NCBI GenBank assembly: GCA_003116975.1 | Contig: BGKB01000005.1 | Span: forward strand, 5,880-69,879 | Source of the DNA: Aurantiochytrium sp. KH105 | Lineage: Eukaryota > Sar > Bigyra > Thraustochytrida > Thraustochytriidae | Reading direction: 5' to 3' | Length of the DNA stretch: 64,000 nt | Part shown: positions 10,357-20,145 of the stretch, one piece after another | How the letters are laid out: the number at the start of each line of letters is the position of its first letter | Numbering within the stretch: the first letter of the stretch is position 1 | Made by a program: the position numbers and the translations under genes | The notes under the pieces: model-generated | Seen by the model: only the letters and a program-made list of their open reading frames with translations | What the model was told of the DNA's origin: nothing | The model's database searches: none

Positions 10357-11103
10357 ATGGGCGGCGAACGCGCGACGGTGGCGGCGCGGCAGGTGCTCGG
10401 TGAGGGCTTTCATCGGACTCTCGTCACCTCTGTGCTTGTTGAAACGGCGCGCGAGTCTGCTGCGGCGGAAACTTCGAGACTCGCTGCAGAATGCGTCGTG
10501 GCCCTCGTCGAGCATCTGCCACGGGAGGTCTACGTTGACTTCGACGAGGTCGCCGACCAGCGGAGACTTGGCGTTGCTGGGGTTCCCATGCTCGTGGGCA
10601 TAGGGCTTGAAAAGGGGCTTGACGTCGAGAAACCTGCCGAGGTATCGCAAGCTTTTTCTATAGCAACAATCGCATCACATGTCTCGCTTCGTGTGAGAGA
10701 CGACATCGATGCACACATTGGTGATGATGACCTAGTTTTGCGCGCTGAGTTTAGGCTACCACTTCATTTTCGTTATCAGGCGCCTGCACACGCTACCTTT
10801 GCGCAGGCACACATTCAGAAACCAGAGTCAGTATGGGTTGCATGTCCAGACCAAAGCAGCAGCTCGGCGGGCCACAACCGACAACCACCATTTGCTGTGG
10901 AAGCAAATGGGTTTGTTTGGCGCGAGAGCACACTGCTGACAGACATGGCGCTTAACAGTGTGACTGTCGATATCCCCGTGGGCTCTCTGGATGATGCATT
11001 TATTGTTCACACCGTCACAGCGCTTGTGACCATGCTCGGCGCGCTCTTTCTTGTGTTTGCAGTTCACATGCGAAGAGAGCGCAGCACCCTCAAACAAGAG
11101 TAG
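10357..11103 (+). CDS. PIGX: PIG-X-like subunit of GPI mannosyltransferase I
   Basis: 248 residues. PIG-X (Pbn1 in yeast) is the ER membrane partner that stabilises PIG-M, the first mannosyltransferase of GPI-anchor synthesis. Family marks in order: LPREVYVDFDE (about 54-64), DVEKPAEVS (89-97), the diagnostic LPLHFRYQAP (134-143), V-x-CP (161-164), VDIPVG (204-209) and one C-terminal transmembrane helix (about 216-236) followed by a short basic cytosolic tail. No cleavable signal peptide is visible at the ATG, and an in-frame TAG lies 13 bases upstream. Either targeting is by the tail anchor, or an upstream exon was missed. Length is close to that of animal PIG-X. Confidence 0.85.
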   Translation: MGGERATVAARQVLGEGFHRTLVTSVLVETARESAAAETSRLAAECVVALVEHLPREVYVDFDEVADQRRLGVAGVPMLVGIGLEKGLDVEKPAEVSQAFSIATIASHVSLRVRDDIDAHIGDDDLVLRAEFRLPLHFRYQAPAHATFAQAHIQKPESVWVACPDQSSSSAGHNRQPPFAVEANGFVWRESTLLTDMALNSVTVDIPVGSLDDAFIVHTVTALVTMLGALFLVFAVHMRRERSTLKQE

Positions 11104-11476
11104 ATGTCTCCTGACCCATCAGAAATCACTCTCCGTATTTTTACTATTCGTGATGATTTATAAAATAGAGAAAGAGTGAGACGTTCTCACCAAAAAAAAA
11201 GTAGGTCCTATTTCAGGATGCTCATCACAGAAATCGAACTTTTTTTTTTTTTTTGCAGAAAGCGGAAACCATTTCTTTGGGAGTCCAGGAGACAGTTGCG
11301 ATTGTGCACCTTGATTTTTAAACATTTGTGGCTTTTGATTTTGAGATCTACAAGAAGGGCATAATTAGGGTTCACGGCGCGCCTGCGCGATAGCTCGAGG
11401 GCAACAGGTAGTCGGCGGATTGATTGTTTGGTGTGCTGGCCAAGTCATTCTATGATTTGCAAACGACTTGAAGCAA
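11104..11476. terminator. convergent 3' flanks of PIG-X and the minus-strand unknown gene
   Basis: 370 bp between two convergent genes. A/T-rich, with poly-A at 11190-11199 and poly-T at 11240-11254, compatible with 3' end formation on both strands. No canonical AATAAA was noted and no gene is present. Confidence 0.35.
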
Positions 11477-12511
11477 TCACCTGGAGCGATCGAAAGCTGA
11501 CCGGCTCATTGTGTCCTGAATACCGATTGTAGGCTCCGAGGCACGCTGTGACGAGTTGTCGGAAACCTTTGAGGTAAGAATATCGGCGTGCGTGGCTGCG
11601 CTGCTAAGCGATAGATTTGCCAGCTTGTTCTCCAGCGATATAGTTTCTCCCTTGGCAGCGAGAAATGAAGCATACCACGTGTAGGCGCCCTTGACATTGC
11701 CGCCAGAACCCGGGGAAAATCCACCGTCGGTTCCCCCGCCGGAAGAGCTGCCGCCAGGACTCGAAGGAGGATAAAAGTCGTAGGGAGAGCCTGGCGGCGT
11801 GGACCCCGGAGACCCGGAGGAGCCGTCGCCACCGCCACTATTGCCGCCGCCGCCGCCGCCGCCGCTACTGCTTCCAGCGCCGTGAATTCCAGCTGCCGCG
11901 TTGCCGCCAAAATTACGCAGCAGAAGCTCGAGGTCTCCAAGAGCGGTCCTGAGTGTCTGGTGCGCTTGTGAAATTTGAAGGTAATCTTCTTGCGAGAGCT
12001 GGTGCGGGTTACTGATGAGCATCAGAGTTTCGAACGCGACATCGTCGGCACTCTCTTTGATGTTGAGCGCGCTCGACTGCGAGGAATACGAGTACTCGAT
12101 GTCGGAGGAGGCGACTTCCTCCTCCTTCACGCCAATATGCGGCGTGGACGGGGGTGACACGGGCGTCCCGCTCTCTGCGGCCTGCGTGAGCTTTCGTAGC
12201 ACGCCTCGCGTCGCCATCCACAAGGAGCCGCACTGTTTTGGATAGGCGCGCTTCATGCCCTCGTAGTCGTAGGCTCTGAGAAAGTCCATGACGGTGGGAA
12301 AGTCCGCGTTCGTGGCGTACCTTGCTTGGAGGGCCCTGTAGTTCTGGTCATTGGACCTGGCGCTCTGCAACCACTGGAGAATGTCGCGCAGGCCCTGCGT
12401 CGGGCCGACCGCCGCCAGACGTGCGTGTTGTTCCGCAAGGTGGCGCACGGTCGCGCGCGCCAGCTTGAGGTTCACCTTGCGGCCCTCCCACTCGAAGAGG
12501 ACTTCCGCCAT
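11477..12511 (-). CDS. uncharacterised protein with Gly/Ser-rich tail
   Basis: 344 residues from ATG at 12511. No family recognised. Residues 1-120 are a mixed helical domain (begins MAEVLFEWEGRKVNLKLARATVRHLAEQH) with no known motif. Residues about 125-170 are acidic and Ser-rich. Residues about 190-215 look helical. Residues about 220-290 are a long low-complexity Gly/Ser/Pro tract. The frame stays open upstream to 12838, but that part is a low-complexity Arg/Glu-rich translation of GC-rich DNA and of a CGCCT repeat, so it is read as 5'UTR. Compositional evidence for coding is good in the first half; function unknown. Confidence 0.65.
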   Translation of the reverse strand: MAEVLFEWEGRKVNLKLARATVRHLAEQHARLAAVGPTQGLRDILQWLQSARSNDQNYRALQARYATNADFPTVMDFLRAYDYEGMKRAYPKQCGSLWMATRGVLRKLTQAAESGTPVSPPSTPHIGVKEEEVASSDIEYSYSSQSSALNIKESADDVAFETLMLISNPHQLSQEDYLQISQAHQTLRTALGDLELLLRNFGGNAAAGIHGAGSSSGGGGGGGNSGGGDGSSGSPGSTPPGSPYDFYPPSSPGGSSSGGGTDGGFSPGSGGNVKGAYTWYASFLAAKGETISLENKLANLSLSSAATHADILTSKVSDNSSQRASEPTIGIQDTMSRSAFDRSR

Positions 12512-13459
12512 CGCGCAGCTGCGCGCGAGCCGCTCGCCCCAGGCCCCCTTCGCGCCGCGCTCGCCTCCCCCCCCCGCCGCGCAGCTAGCTTCGCTCGCTC
12601 GCTCGCTGCCTCCGCGCCGCGTCCCGCGTCCACTTTCCCAGCGCGAGCGCGCACGAGATCGCTCAACGCGCTCGCCGACGGCGCGATCCGACCGCCAATC
12701 TCCGCCGCACGCGCCCGCGACCCCGCCTCGCCTCGCCTCGCCTCGCCCGCCCGCTGCCGCGCCGTGCCGCTCGTGCTCGCGCTCGCGCTCGCGCTCGCTC
12801 TCTCGATCGGGGTCTGACGCCTCGGCCGCGCTGTGCATGCACGCGATGCGGGCACGCGACCCCCGCGAGATTGGCTAGTTGGCAGGGGTGCGACGCGCAC
12901 CGGACCCGGGGCGCCCCCCACGTTGCGATGCCTGCAGGGGCGGGGGGTGCCGCCGCGTCCGCTGCGCGCAGAGCGCGGCTTTTTGGGGCGGCGCTCTTGC
13001 CAGCTTCCGGGACCGCCTCGGGAACGGGACCGAGCCGGGGTGTCCCGCGGAGCTGTCTCCATCGCCCGCCATCGAGGGGGAGGGGGAGGAGGGGAAGGAG
13101 GAGGAGGAGGGTTGGGAATGGGAACGTGGTGGGAGGGGTTAGGGGAGAGAGGGGGGGAGACGAGGCTGTGGCAGGCAGACAAGTTGGGCGTGTCATGAAA
13201 AGTGGGAACGGGACAAGCTGGTAAATTGCAGAAGTGGGTGGATGGGTTTTCTTTTTTCGTTTTTATGTGAAGTATATGTATAAAAGAGCTGTGTTGAAAT
13301 TGGCATGTACGCTTCAGCTCGGCTGCTACGTGGTTTTGGGCAAGTCCACATTTCGTCATTGGCGTCAGGATCAACTGAATTTGCCTTGTCCGTATATGGA
13401 TCGAGGCTCTCCTTCTTTCTTGAAGTCCTCTTGCTGTCCGCAGACGCGAGTCCGGGCTC
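12512..13459. promoter_or_regulatory. GC-rich 5' flank of the unknown gene and 3' flank of the WW/UIM gene
   Basis: Extremely GC-rich from 12520 to 13190, with Arg/Pro/Gly-coding ORFs in all frames, typical of GC-skewed non-coding DNA. It contains the CGCCT repeat (12724-12747) and a G-rich, GGA-repeat-like stretch at 13070-13170. No gene is supported. Confidence 0.4.
12724..12747. repeat. CGCCT pentanucleotide microsatellite
   Basis: About five copies of CGCCT lying some 210 bp upstream of the minus-strand start at 12511. Confidence 0.8.
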
Positions 13460-14995
13460 CTAGGAGCGGACCAAACGCGCCAACGTCTCATTGATGTATC
13501 TTTCATCCTCGGCAACCTGAAAGTGGATAGCCATGCGATCTTGGCAAATGTCGGGAGCGTTTTTTCCGTATGTAAAACGATCTTCAGGCTGAAGGTCATC
13601 GAGAGGCGAGTTCGTCTTGCTTCGGCGTCGCTCATTTCCGTCAGGGACAGAAACGGAGGAATCCTTCGATCTCGGCCGCTTGCCAGGCGATGAGTCATTT
13701 TCTCCTCTCTCCTTTTTCACTGTATCAAGCTCCTCAGACGAGGATTTGGGAGGTGTCCGAGGTTCGCACTCATCCATGCGCATGTCGCGGATACCGGATA
13801 CAATCTCAGCAGTGGGACTGGGGGGGACGATAGCGGCGCTGTCGCGAACATTCATGGCCTCGAACTTGCCCGAGATCTCTTTCGCAGTCCCACCTGACGT
13901 GATGCTGGCAACATCATCAAGATCCACATGCACAAAGTCAGAGCTTGCGCGGGTACCTTGCGAACGTGTTTCGGCAAAGTCATACGAGTCGTCGTCGTCG
14001 TCGTCACCCTTCCTGGAGTCAATAGCATCCGGCTTATCGACCAAGCAAAAGCCCTCATCACTCGCGTTTGCTTCATCATCCGCGTCAACCTTGCATTTGG
14101 ATGCGTCCTTTCCTTCCTCCTTTTCTTTCTTTCCTTCTTCTTCTTCTCCTTCTTCTTGTCGATCGGCATAGTCCTCGTCCTCTGAGTACGGATAATTGTA
14201 CTCCTCCTCATCCTCTTCTTCGCCATCGTTGCTTGCGGGGTGCACGCAATTGTTAGCGTTATCTTCGATCTTCAGCTTCGAAACATCTTGCGTAATCTTG
14301 TCAGTACTGGTCTTTGCATGATCAGTACCATTGTCGCATGAATCCTTTGCGTCGTCCATCGATGATGTATCATCGCGCAAGTCAGAATCCGTATCGTCCT
14401 TAGAGTCAAGTTTTCGATTTTTGGCCTCTTCCAAGGACTGGCGAATGGCCATCTCGAGCTGTTCTCTTTCGATATCGTCGGAACCTCGAGAATCGTGCCC
14501 ACGCTCTGACGCTGGGGTCCCAGAACGAGCGCTCGCGCCGGTTGCGCCCGCCGAAGCACCGGTGGCACCCCGTGAAGTCTCGTCCTCATCTTCGCCTTCA
14601 ACGTACTCAACATTGAAGTCAAATTCGCCGCGTTGCTGCGAGCGCTGCGAGCGACAGGCTTCGAGTTCCACAAAAGCCTCTTGATCGCAAGGATGAAGCC
14701 ACTGCGTACGCCCGTCCTTGAAATTGTAAAAGTACACGAACTCGCGGGAGCGGCACATGCACGGTTTCCAGTGATTCGGGAGAGGCTTTTTGAGGGCGGC
14801 TTCGGCGATCCAGCACAAGACGCTCTTTTCGTCCGAGGTCATCTCTAGATAGGCGCAATACTTTTCCACGAGAGGCTGCTGGAGTTCGAACTCTAGCAGA
14901 GTCTCAACAAAGATCTCATCTTCACCGATTGCCGCCTCTCCGGTCGAGACGAGCACGCGCTCGGGGTGCTCGAAGCTACGCTTGTTGGCAAACAT
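13460..14995 (-). CDS. CEP164-type WW domain protein with ubiquitin-interacting motif
   Basis: 511 residues from ATG 14995. Residues about 40-108 match the N-terminal module of CEP164-like centriolar distal-appendage proteins: a helical EKYCAYLEM...VLCWIAEAALKKPLPNHWKP followed by a WW core (W76, FVYFYNFKDGRTQW, HPC). Residues 174-192 form a good ubiquitin-interacting motif (DIEREQLEMAIRQSLEEA). The rest is disordered and strongly acidic (about 255-330), with Ser/Asp tracts and a KRPRSKD-type basic patch near the C terminus (possible NLS). It lacks the long coiled coils of animal CEP164 and is much shorter. A cilium/basal-body role would follow from the WW type; the UIM suggests binding to a ubiquitinated partner. 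This role is inference. Confidence 0.75.
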   Translation of the reverse strand: MFANKRSFEHPERVLVSTGEAAIGEDEIFVETLLEFELQQPLVEKYCAYLEMTSDEKSVLCWIAEAALKKPLPNHWKPCMCRSREFVYFYNFKDGRTQWLHPCDQEAFVELEACRSQRSQQRGEFDFNVEYVEGEDEDETSRGATGASAGATGASARSGTPASERGHDSRGSDDIEREQLEMAIRQSLEEAKNRKLDSKDDTDSDLRDDTSSMDDAKDSCDNGTDHAKTSTDKITQDVSKLKIEDNANNCVHPASNDGEEEDEEEYNYPYSEDEDYADRQEEGEEEEGKKEKEEGKDASKCKVDADDEANASDEGFCLVDKPDAIDSRKGDDDDDDSYDFAETRSQGTRASSDFVHVDLDDVASITSGGTAKEISGKFEAMNVRDSAAIVPPSPTAEIVSGIRDMRMDECEPRTPPKSSSEELDTVKKERGENDSSPGKRPRSKDSSVSVPDGNERRRSKTNSPLDDLQPEDRFTYGKNAPDICQDRMAIHFQVAEDERYINETLARLVRS

Positions 14996-16521
14996 GTGGG
15001 TTGGTCACGAAATCGAGCGCTCGCTCTCGCTGTGTCCACGGCGTGCGTCGAGGTGAGGGGTCGGCAACAGGCGCAGCGGAGGAGACCGCGGGCGGGGCGG
15101 AGCAAAGGGGCAAGGGGGCGGTCCTCGCCGTCCGCGTCTCGTTCTCTCTCTCTCCGTCCCTCTCTGCCTTTCTGGTTTTGGAGTCGTGCGCTGGGCGATC
15201 GATGGCCGGCCGCACACGCTCGCTCCTGTTTCGCTCTCGCTCTCGTCAACTCAGCTCAACACCGCTCGCGCGCCTGGAGACGCGAGCGAGCGCGCCAGAA
15301 GAGAGGCAGGCTTGGACCACGGGCCCAAGGGAGTCGCGCGAGCTCCCCGTCCCCCCGCCGCGTCGTTCTGCGCGTCGCCGTCGCGCGCTGCGTCCTCGCC
15401 GCGCGTTCTCGCCGCGCGTTCTCCGGGTCCCGCGAGGTCTGTCTTGTCGCGCGCGATTCCCGCGCAATGCCGCGACGCGCGCTCCTCCTCGCGGCCCTGG
15501 CCCGCGACGAGCTCCGCCCTCCGTGCCGCGCGCGGCCGCCGAGCGCCCGAGCGCGAGGCTGCGTCTGCGCGAGGCTGCGCCGCGCGAGGCTGCGCCGCGT
15601 GTGCGGGCGAGCGGCCGGGCTACGCGGCGTTGCGATTTTGCTTGGGCCGGCAAAGATTTGCCGCCGGTTCTGAGCCCGTGCGGCTGCAAATGCTGCTTGT
15701 ACTGTGAGAAGGTAGGGCAGCTGTCTTTGCAGAGAGAGAGAGGGAGAGAGGGGGAGGGGGAAAGGGATGGCTCTCTCTCTGTCGCGCAGCTAAGGCCAGG
15801 ATCTCTGGTTTATGGTTGGTTGACTGATTGATTGATTGATGCCTCGGCCGTCTCGCGGGCGGCTCGGCAGCTCTTCAGGCTCGCCACTGGCCGCGAGATG
15901 AGCGTGACATGAAGAATGATGGTGATAGTGATGATCGGGGTGGGCGGGCGGCCGGCTGGCTGGCCGTGCGTGGAGGTGCAAAGGTGCGAAGGTGCGTGCT
16001 TCAACGAATTCGTGACACGGAAAATGGACGGGAAGTGCAGCTTCCCGCCCTTACACCTACGGCCACTGGCCGGGCCGCGCCCAGTGGAGATGAGAGGGGT
16101 GGAGAACGGGCGACTGTGGGGCCGCCGCAACAGAGAATGCGCTGCAACGTGCGAGAATTGTCCTCATTCCCACAGTCAGCCGGTGAGCGACCACTGTCTG
16201 CGTGTGGGAGGGGTCTTCGCTGTTAACATGGAGTGCTCATAGGGAGCGGTCGCTGTCGCGTGCAGAGAGCGGGAGCGCGAGAACTTGGAAGCGCACGGAG
16301 GAAACGGAGAGGAGGAAAAGAAGTGCGCGCGAGATGGCGGATGAAGAACATGGTGAGACAGATTAAAAACATCATTCTCGTGGACTGTGATGAACAAACT
16401 GTGATAGGTTTACATAACGATTTGTCTGCGGGCTCTTAGAGTCACTCCTTGCTCTTTTCGTTTCGTCAAGTGCCCGCAAAGCGTGTTCTTGTTTGGTGGT
16501 GGAGAAAAAAAAGAGGTTGGA
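14996..16521. promoter_or_regulatory. GC-rich region between two minus-strand genes
   Basis: 1.5 kb. The part next to the WW/UIM gene start (15000-15660) is very GC-rich with Arg-rich ORFs in several frames. 15720-15780 has GA-rich tracts and 15825-15840 a TGAT repeat. It holds the promoter of the WW/UIM gene and the 3' flank of the kinase gene. No gene is supported. Confidence 0.4.
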
Positions 16522-18849
16522 CTAGTTTTGAAGGAAGTCCTCCAAATCATCGTTGGAGGCCGATCCGGTGCCGCCGCTGTCGATGCTCTGGCTAAAGCTG
16601 TGCTCCGAGCTGCGAATGCCGGACCCGAAAATGTGCGCCCGAGACCGCATGCCGCGGAAGGCTCGCTGCATACGCACGAGCATACTCGAATAATTCGTGA
16701 TAGCATGCTCTTGATCTCTTTTGGAAGGCTCAATGCTGCTGAGCTGCTCGTGGCTGAGCGCCGGCAGCGGCTCGTACTTGCACACCCAGTCGTGCTGGCA
16801 GATTTCATCCATTGTGGCACGCGTGCGCGGGTCCTTGTCGAGCATACGTTGCAAGAGAACACGAAGACGCATGCTGGTCCCGAGGCCCGTTCCTGGAAAC
16901 CGCAATGGATTCTCGAGGATTCGATGCTGCATCTCGTCTTGCGTGAGTGGTGCGCGAGAGGAGCGTTTGCGACGAAGCGGGCTGACCACAAGATCTAACG
17001 CGGACCCAGATCGATCATCCCGACTTCCGTTTCCGCCACCGTCCCCAGCCCGAGACTCGTCGCGCTCGCCGCTCGAGTACGCGCCTTCGCGTTCCACGGA
17101 AGACGTGGATCCTCCCGAAGAAAAGGTAGGAAACTTGCGCATCTGCTGCGAAAAGGAACCCCGCGACTGACGCCGACGCTGCGTAAAAGGTAGACCACCG
17201 TAGATGAACGAGTAGAGCGTGACACCCATTGCCCAAATGTCGGCGGCGCGACCAGGGATGAACTGCTCAGGGCGGGGTTCCAGGACACTGTTCTCCCGCG
17301 GAAGCCCAATGGCCGTCTCCTGCGTGGCCGCTGCGTCTGCTTGATCATCGAGGTCGCGCAGCAGACGCTCTTGCAAAGCCTCTTCGTTGACTTTGATGCG
17401 GTAAAATTCGGGCGGAAGGAACGCCGGGGTGCCCACGACGAGCGCGGTGGCTACAAGGTTGTCATCGATGCCGAGAATACGGTGCTCCTTGCCTTGTCGC
17501 GTCTGTGTGGCGATGCCGAGATCTGTGAGTTTGAGACGGCGCTTGACGCGATCAATGATGAGATTCGAAGGCTTGATGTCGCGGTGCATGATGCCGTGGT
17601 GATGCAAGTAGCGTACGGCCAAGAGTAGCTGGCGAAAGTACTCGCGCGCCTCATCCTCGGGCAGTGGGACCCCCGAGTTCTTGAGAAGGAGTTGGTCGGA
17701 GAGCTGTCGCAAAGGTCCACCCGAAACGTATTCAAAGACCAAGTGAATGTCGCGATCCGTCGTGACGTCGACGACCTCGAGCAGACGCACAATGTTGGGA
17801 TGGTTGACTTTTTTCAGCAGTGCGATTTCGCGACTCACCTGCTTCATGACCGAGTTCATCCCGGAGCCTCCTTTTCGGCGACGGCGACCCACTTGACGCG
17901 GCATCGCCGTCGTGCCCACCACGAGACTGCCTCCTTTGATCGTTTTGATCGCCACAAACTCTTGGGTCTCAACGTGCCTGCATTTGATGACCGTTCCCTG
18001 TGCGCCTCGACCGATCAACGAAATGACCTCGTATTTGTCTCCGATCATGAGCTTCTTGGAGGCACGTTGCGAAGAGTCGTCGCGATCTCCATCTTCCCAC
18101 GTCAGAGGCATGGGCGGGTTCTCGACGCTTTGTGGTGGACTGCTGAGCGGAGCGCTGTCGCGCCCGTCGAGATAGGTCATGGGCGGAAGCGGCTGCGAAC
18201 CATCAAAGTGCATAGTAGTCCCTCCTTCGCCGTTTGCCATGGTGTAGTCTGTTCCGTTGTGATCAGAAAGGGAGAGGGATTCGCCCAGACGAACGGTATT
18301 TGATTTGTACACGGTGCCATACTCGTCTTCGTTTTCTTCGTGAGAATTCAGCATGGCGGACTCCGGTCCTGGGCCTTGCTGATGTGGTGGCTCGTGCAAG
18401 AGAGGCGACGGGGGTGGTGCCTTTGTTGACGATTGGCCGGTAGATTCGGGTGCACGCGCAAACTCTGCACCTTCGCCAAAGTCACGGGATGCAGCATAAT
18501 TTAACCTGTCTTCTGCGGTCGCTATTGATGGTTCTGCTGGGGTGGTGTGTTGTTCGGCGGTGGCCTGCGCGGAGCTGCTCAGCGAGCTGTCGACGCTATT
18601 GAGGTCAGAGTACGATTTTTCCTCCTCGACGACAACGTCGAGGTGTTCGTCGCAAGAAGTTGCGTTTCCCAGCTTTCGTTTCGACCTCTTGCCTTGCTTC
18701 TGCGCGCTGCCGACACTTCGGCTCGACCCACTCTCGCACGGGGTCATCTTTTCTGGCTTGCCCGCCTCCGCCTGCGCTTGCTTCTTCTCCCCGCATTGCC
18801 CGTTCGCGTCTGCGTCGCCGCTCTTGGGCGCGGAGACCTCGCTGCCCAT
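16522..18849 (-). CDS. CaMKK/LKB1-like Ser/Thr protein kinase, N-myristoylation motif and C-terminal IQ motif
   Basis: 775 residues from ATG 18849. MGSEVS fits the N-myristoylation consensus. Residues 1-265 are disordered. The kinase domain spans about 273-688: GRGAQGTV P-loop (280-287), VAIK lysine 302, a basic Arg/Gly insert (about 312-332) before helix C where CaMKK has its RP insert, HRDIKPSN catalytic loop (Asp424), DLG at 443-445 in place of DFG, GTPAFLPPE (473-481), and DIWAMGVTLY. A long Ser-rich insert (about 557-635) sits between subdomains IX and XI. After the domain, residues 727-737 (MQ-x3-RG-x3-R) form an IQ calmodulin-binding motif. All catalytic residues are present. HRDIKPSN and GTPAF resemble CaMKK and SNF1-activating kinases. 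It is probably a membrane-tethered, calcium-responsive kinase upstream of an AMPK-type kinase (inference). The frame is open up to 19197, but that is a TTTC microsatellite translation. Confidence 0.88.
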   Translation of the reverse strand: MGSEVSAPKSGDADANGQCGEKKQAQAEAGKPEKMTPCESGSSRSVGSAQKQGKRSKRKLGNATSCDEHLDVVVEEEKSYSDLNSVDSSLSSSAQATAEQHTTPAEPSIATAEDRLNYAASRDFGEGAEFARAPESTGQSSTKAPPPSPLLHEPPHQQGPGPESAMLNSHEENEDEYGTVYKSNTVRLGESLSLSDHNGTDYTMANGEGGTTMHFDGSQPLPPMTYLDGRDSAPLSSPPQSVENPPMPLTWEDGDRDDSSQRASKKLMIGDKYEVISLIGRGAQGTVIKCRHVETQEFVAIKTIKGGSLVVGTTAMPRQVGRRRRKGGSGMNSVMKQVSREIALLKKVNHPNIVRLLEVVDVTTDRDIHLVFEYVSGGPLRQLSDQLLLKNSGVPLPEDEAREYFRQLLLAVRYLHHHGIMHRDIKPSNLIIDRVKRRLKLTDLGIATQTRQGKEHRILGIDDNLVATALVVGTPAFLPPEFYRIKVNEEALQERLLRDLDDQADAAATQETAIGLPRENSVLEPRPEQFIPGRAADIWAMGVTLYSFIYGGLPFTQRRRQSRGSFSQQMRKFPTFSSGGSTSSVEREGAYSSGERDESRAGDGGGNGSRDDRSGSALDLVVSPLRRKRSSRAPLTQDEMQHRILENPLRFPGTGLGTSMRLRVLLQRMLDKDPRTRATMDEICQHDWVCKYEPLPALSHEQLSSIEPSKRDQEHAITNYSSMLVRMQRAFRGMRSRAHIFGSGIRSSEHSFSQSIDSGGTGSASNDDLEDFLQN

Positions 18850-19069
18850 GGCGTTCGTCACCCGTGGCACGCACGGGCCCCGCCTTGCTCTCGAGTCCTG
18901 CGTGCGGGTTCTGCGTGCGCGCAGGGCGGCGAAACTTCGCGCCAGCGAGGCGCCTCGCCCGCGCTCTCGCCCGCCCGCGCTGCCTCCCTGCCCGCGTGCG
19001 CGCGCGCTAGCCCGCGCGCTCGCGCCGCGCCGCTTCCGCTTCTGCTTTGCTTCTGCTTGCTTTGCTTCT

Positions 19070-19070
<1 letters not shown>

Positions 19071-19117
<47 letters not shown>

Positions 19118-19118
19118 T
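19071..19118. repeat. TTTC tetranucleotide microsatellite
   Basis: Twelve TTTC units about 220 bp upstream of the kinase ATG. On the minus strand it reads as GAAA and would encode KERK repeats. Confidence 0.9.
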
Positions 19119-20075
19119 GTTTCCTTCGCTGCTGCTGCTGCCGCTTCTGCCGCTGTCTGTGCCGGGGCTGCTTTTCGCTTCTTCTTCTCTTGCGCAAGGC
19201 GTCCGTCCTACAAGTGGTTCTTGGAGAGGTTGTCCTGGCACCCAGGTCTCGCGGTGGTATACAGGATGTCCTTGCCGTGCGAGGTGTCCTTCTTTATCCT
19301 CGATCTTCTTTCTCCTGGTGCGTGTCTTGTTCGGCCTTTTGCGTTGCTTTGCTCTGGCTTGGGCTAGCTGGTGTCCTTGTCCTGCACGTCCTCCGTGACC
19401 ACCTTGGAGCGCGCCGCTTTGAGGGACGACGGAGACGGAGACGAAGATGCGAGCGCCTTATCGCCGCGGCGAGGAGGCGCAGTCGACGCGACGGCCCGAG
19501 CTGGGGCGCGCTAGCTAGGCGGCTCGAGCTAGGTGCGATCAACAAACACGACACGAGGGGGATGAGAGGAGAGGAGAGGAGGATGAGACCTCGCGATTTG
19601 GATGCTTTTCAAGCCAAGGCCGCCGCTCCGCTCCACTCCACTCCGCTCGTGCGCGGTACCGCCGCGCGGAGCCAGCAAGAGCCCTCGACGCGGTATACGC
19701 GCGCGCTTGCGTGCGTGTCTCGCTCGCCGCCCGCCCGGCGCGCTGGCTGCCTTGCAGGGAGGGAGGGCTGGCTGTGCAGGGGGCGGCCAAGTCCCCGGGA
19801 CCGCGTGCGGCTCCGAATCGAGGACGCGGGCTCTCCCGCCGGCGAGCGTTTCGCCGCGCCGTGCCCGCGCGCCGGCCGGCTGCCGCTGCGCCTGGCTGGC
19901 TCGCGCACCGCGCGCGAGCCCCGGTCTCCCGCGCGGCGAGCCGAGGCGAAACGAACCAGGTCGGCCGCCGGGTCTGCCCGGGCTCCGCGCCTCGCTCGCC
20001 TGGGCTGCGTCGCACGCGAGAGAGCTAGCGTGCGCGCGCGCGTGGCTCCCGCTGCCTCGCCCCGCCGCGCCTCAG

Positions 20076-20107
20076 GTCGCGTCGCGTCGCGTCGCGTCGC
20101 GTCGCGT
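20076..20107. repeat. GTCGC pentanucleotide microsatellite
   Basis: Six perfect GTCGC units, immediately followed by a different pentanucleotide array. Confidence 0.85.
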
Positions 20108-20110
20108 GGC

Positions 20111-20145
20111 TCTGCTCTGCTCTGCTCTGCTCTGCTCTGCTCTGC
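20111..20145. repeat. TCTGC pentanucleotide microsatellite
   Basis: Seven perfect TCTGC units, abutting the GTCGC array. Confidence 0.9.

Noticed and set aside
12472-13698. 408-codon minus-strand ORF across the GC-rich region
   Set aside because: Pro/Arg-rich, overlaps the ends of two better-supported genes in other frames.
18850-19197. Upstream extension of the kinase frame (KERKKERKK region)
   Set aside because: It is a translation of a TTTC microsatellite with no ATG in good context; MGSEVS at 18849 is a better start.
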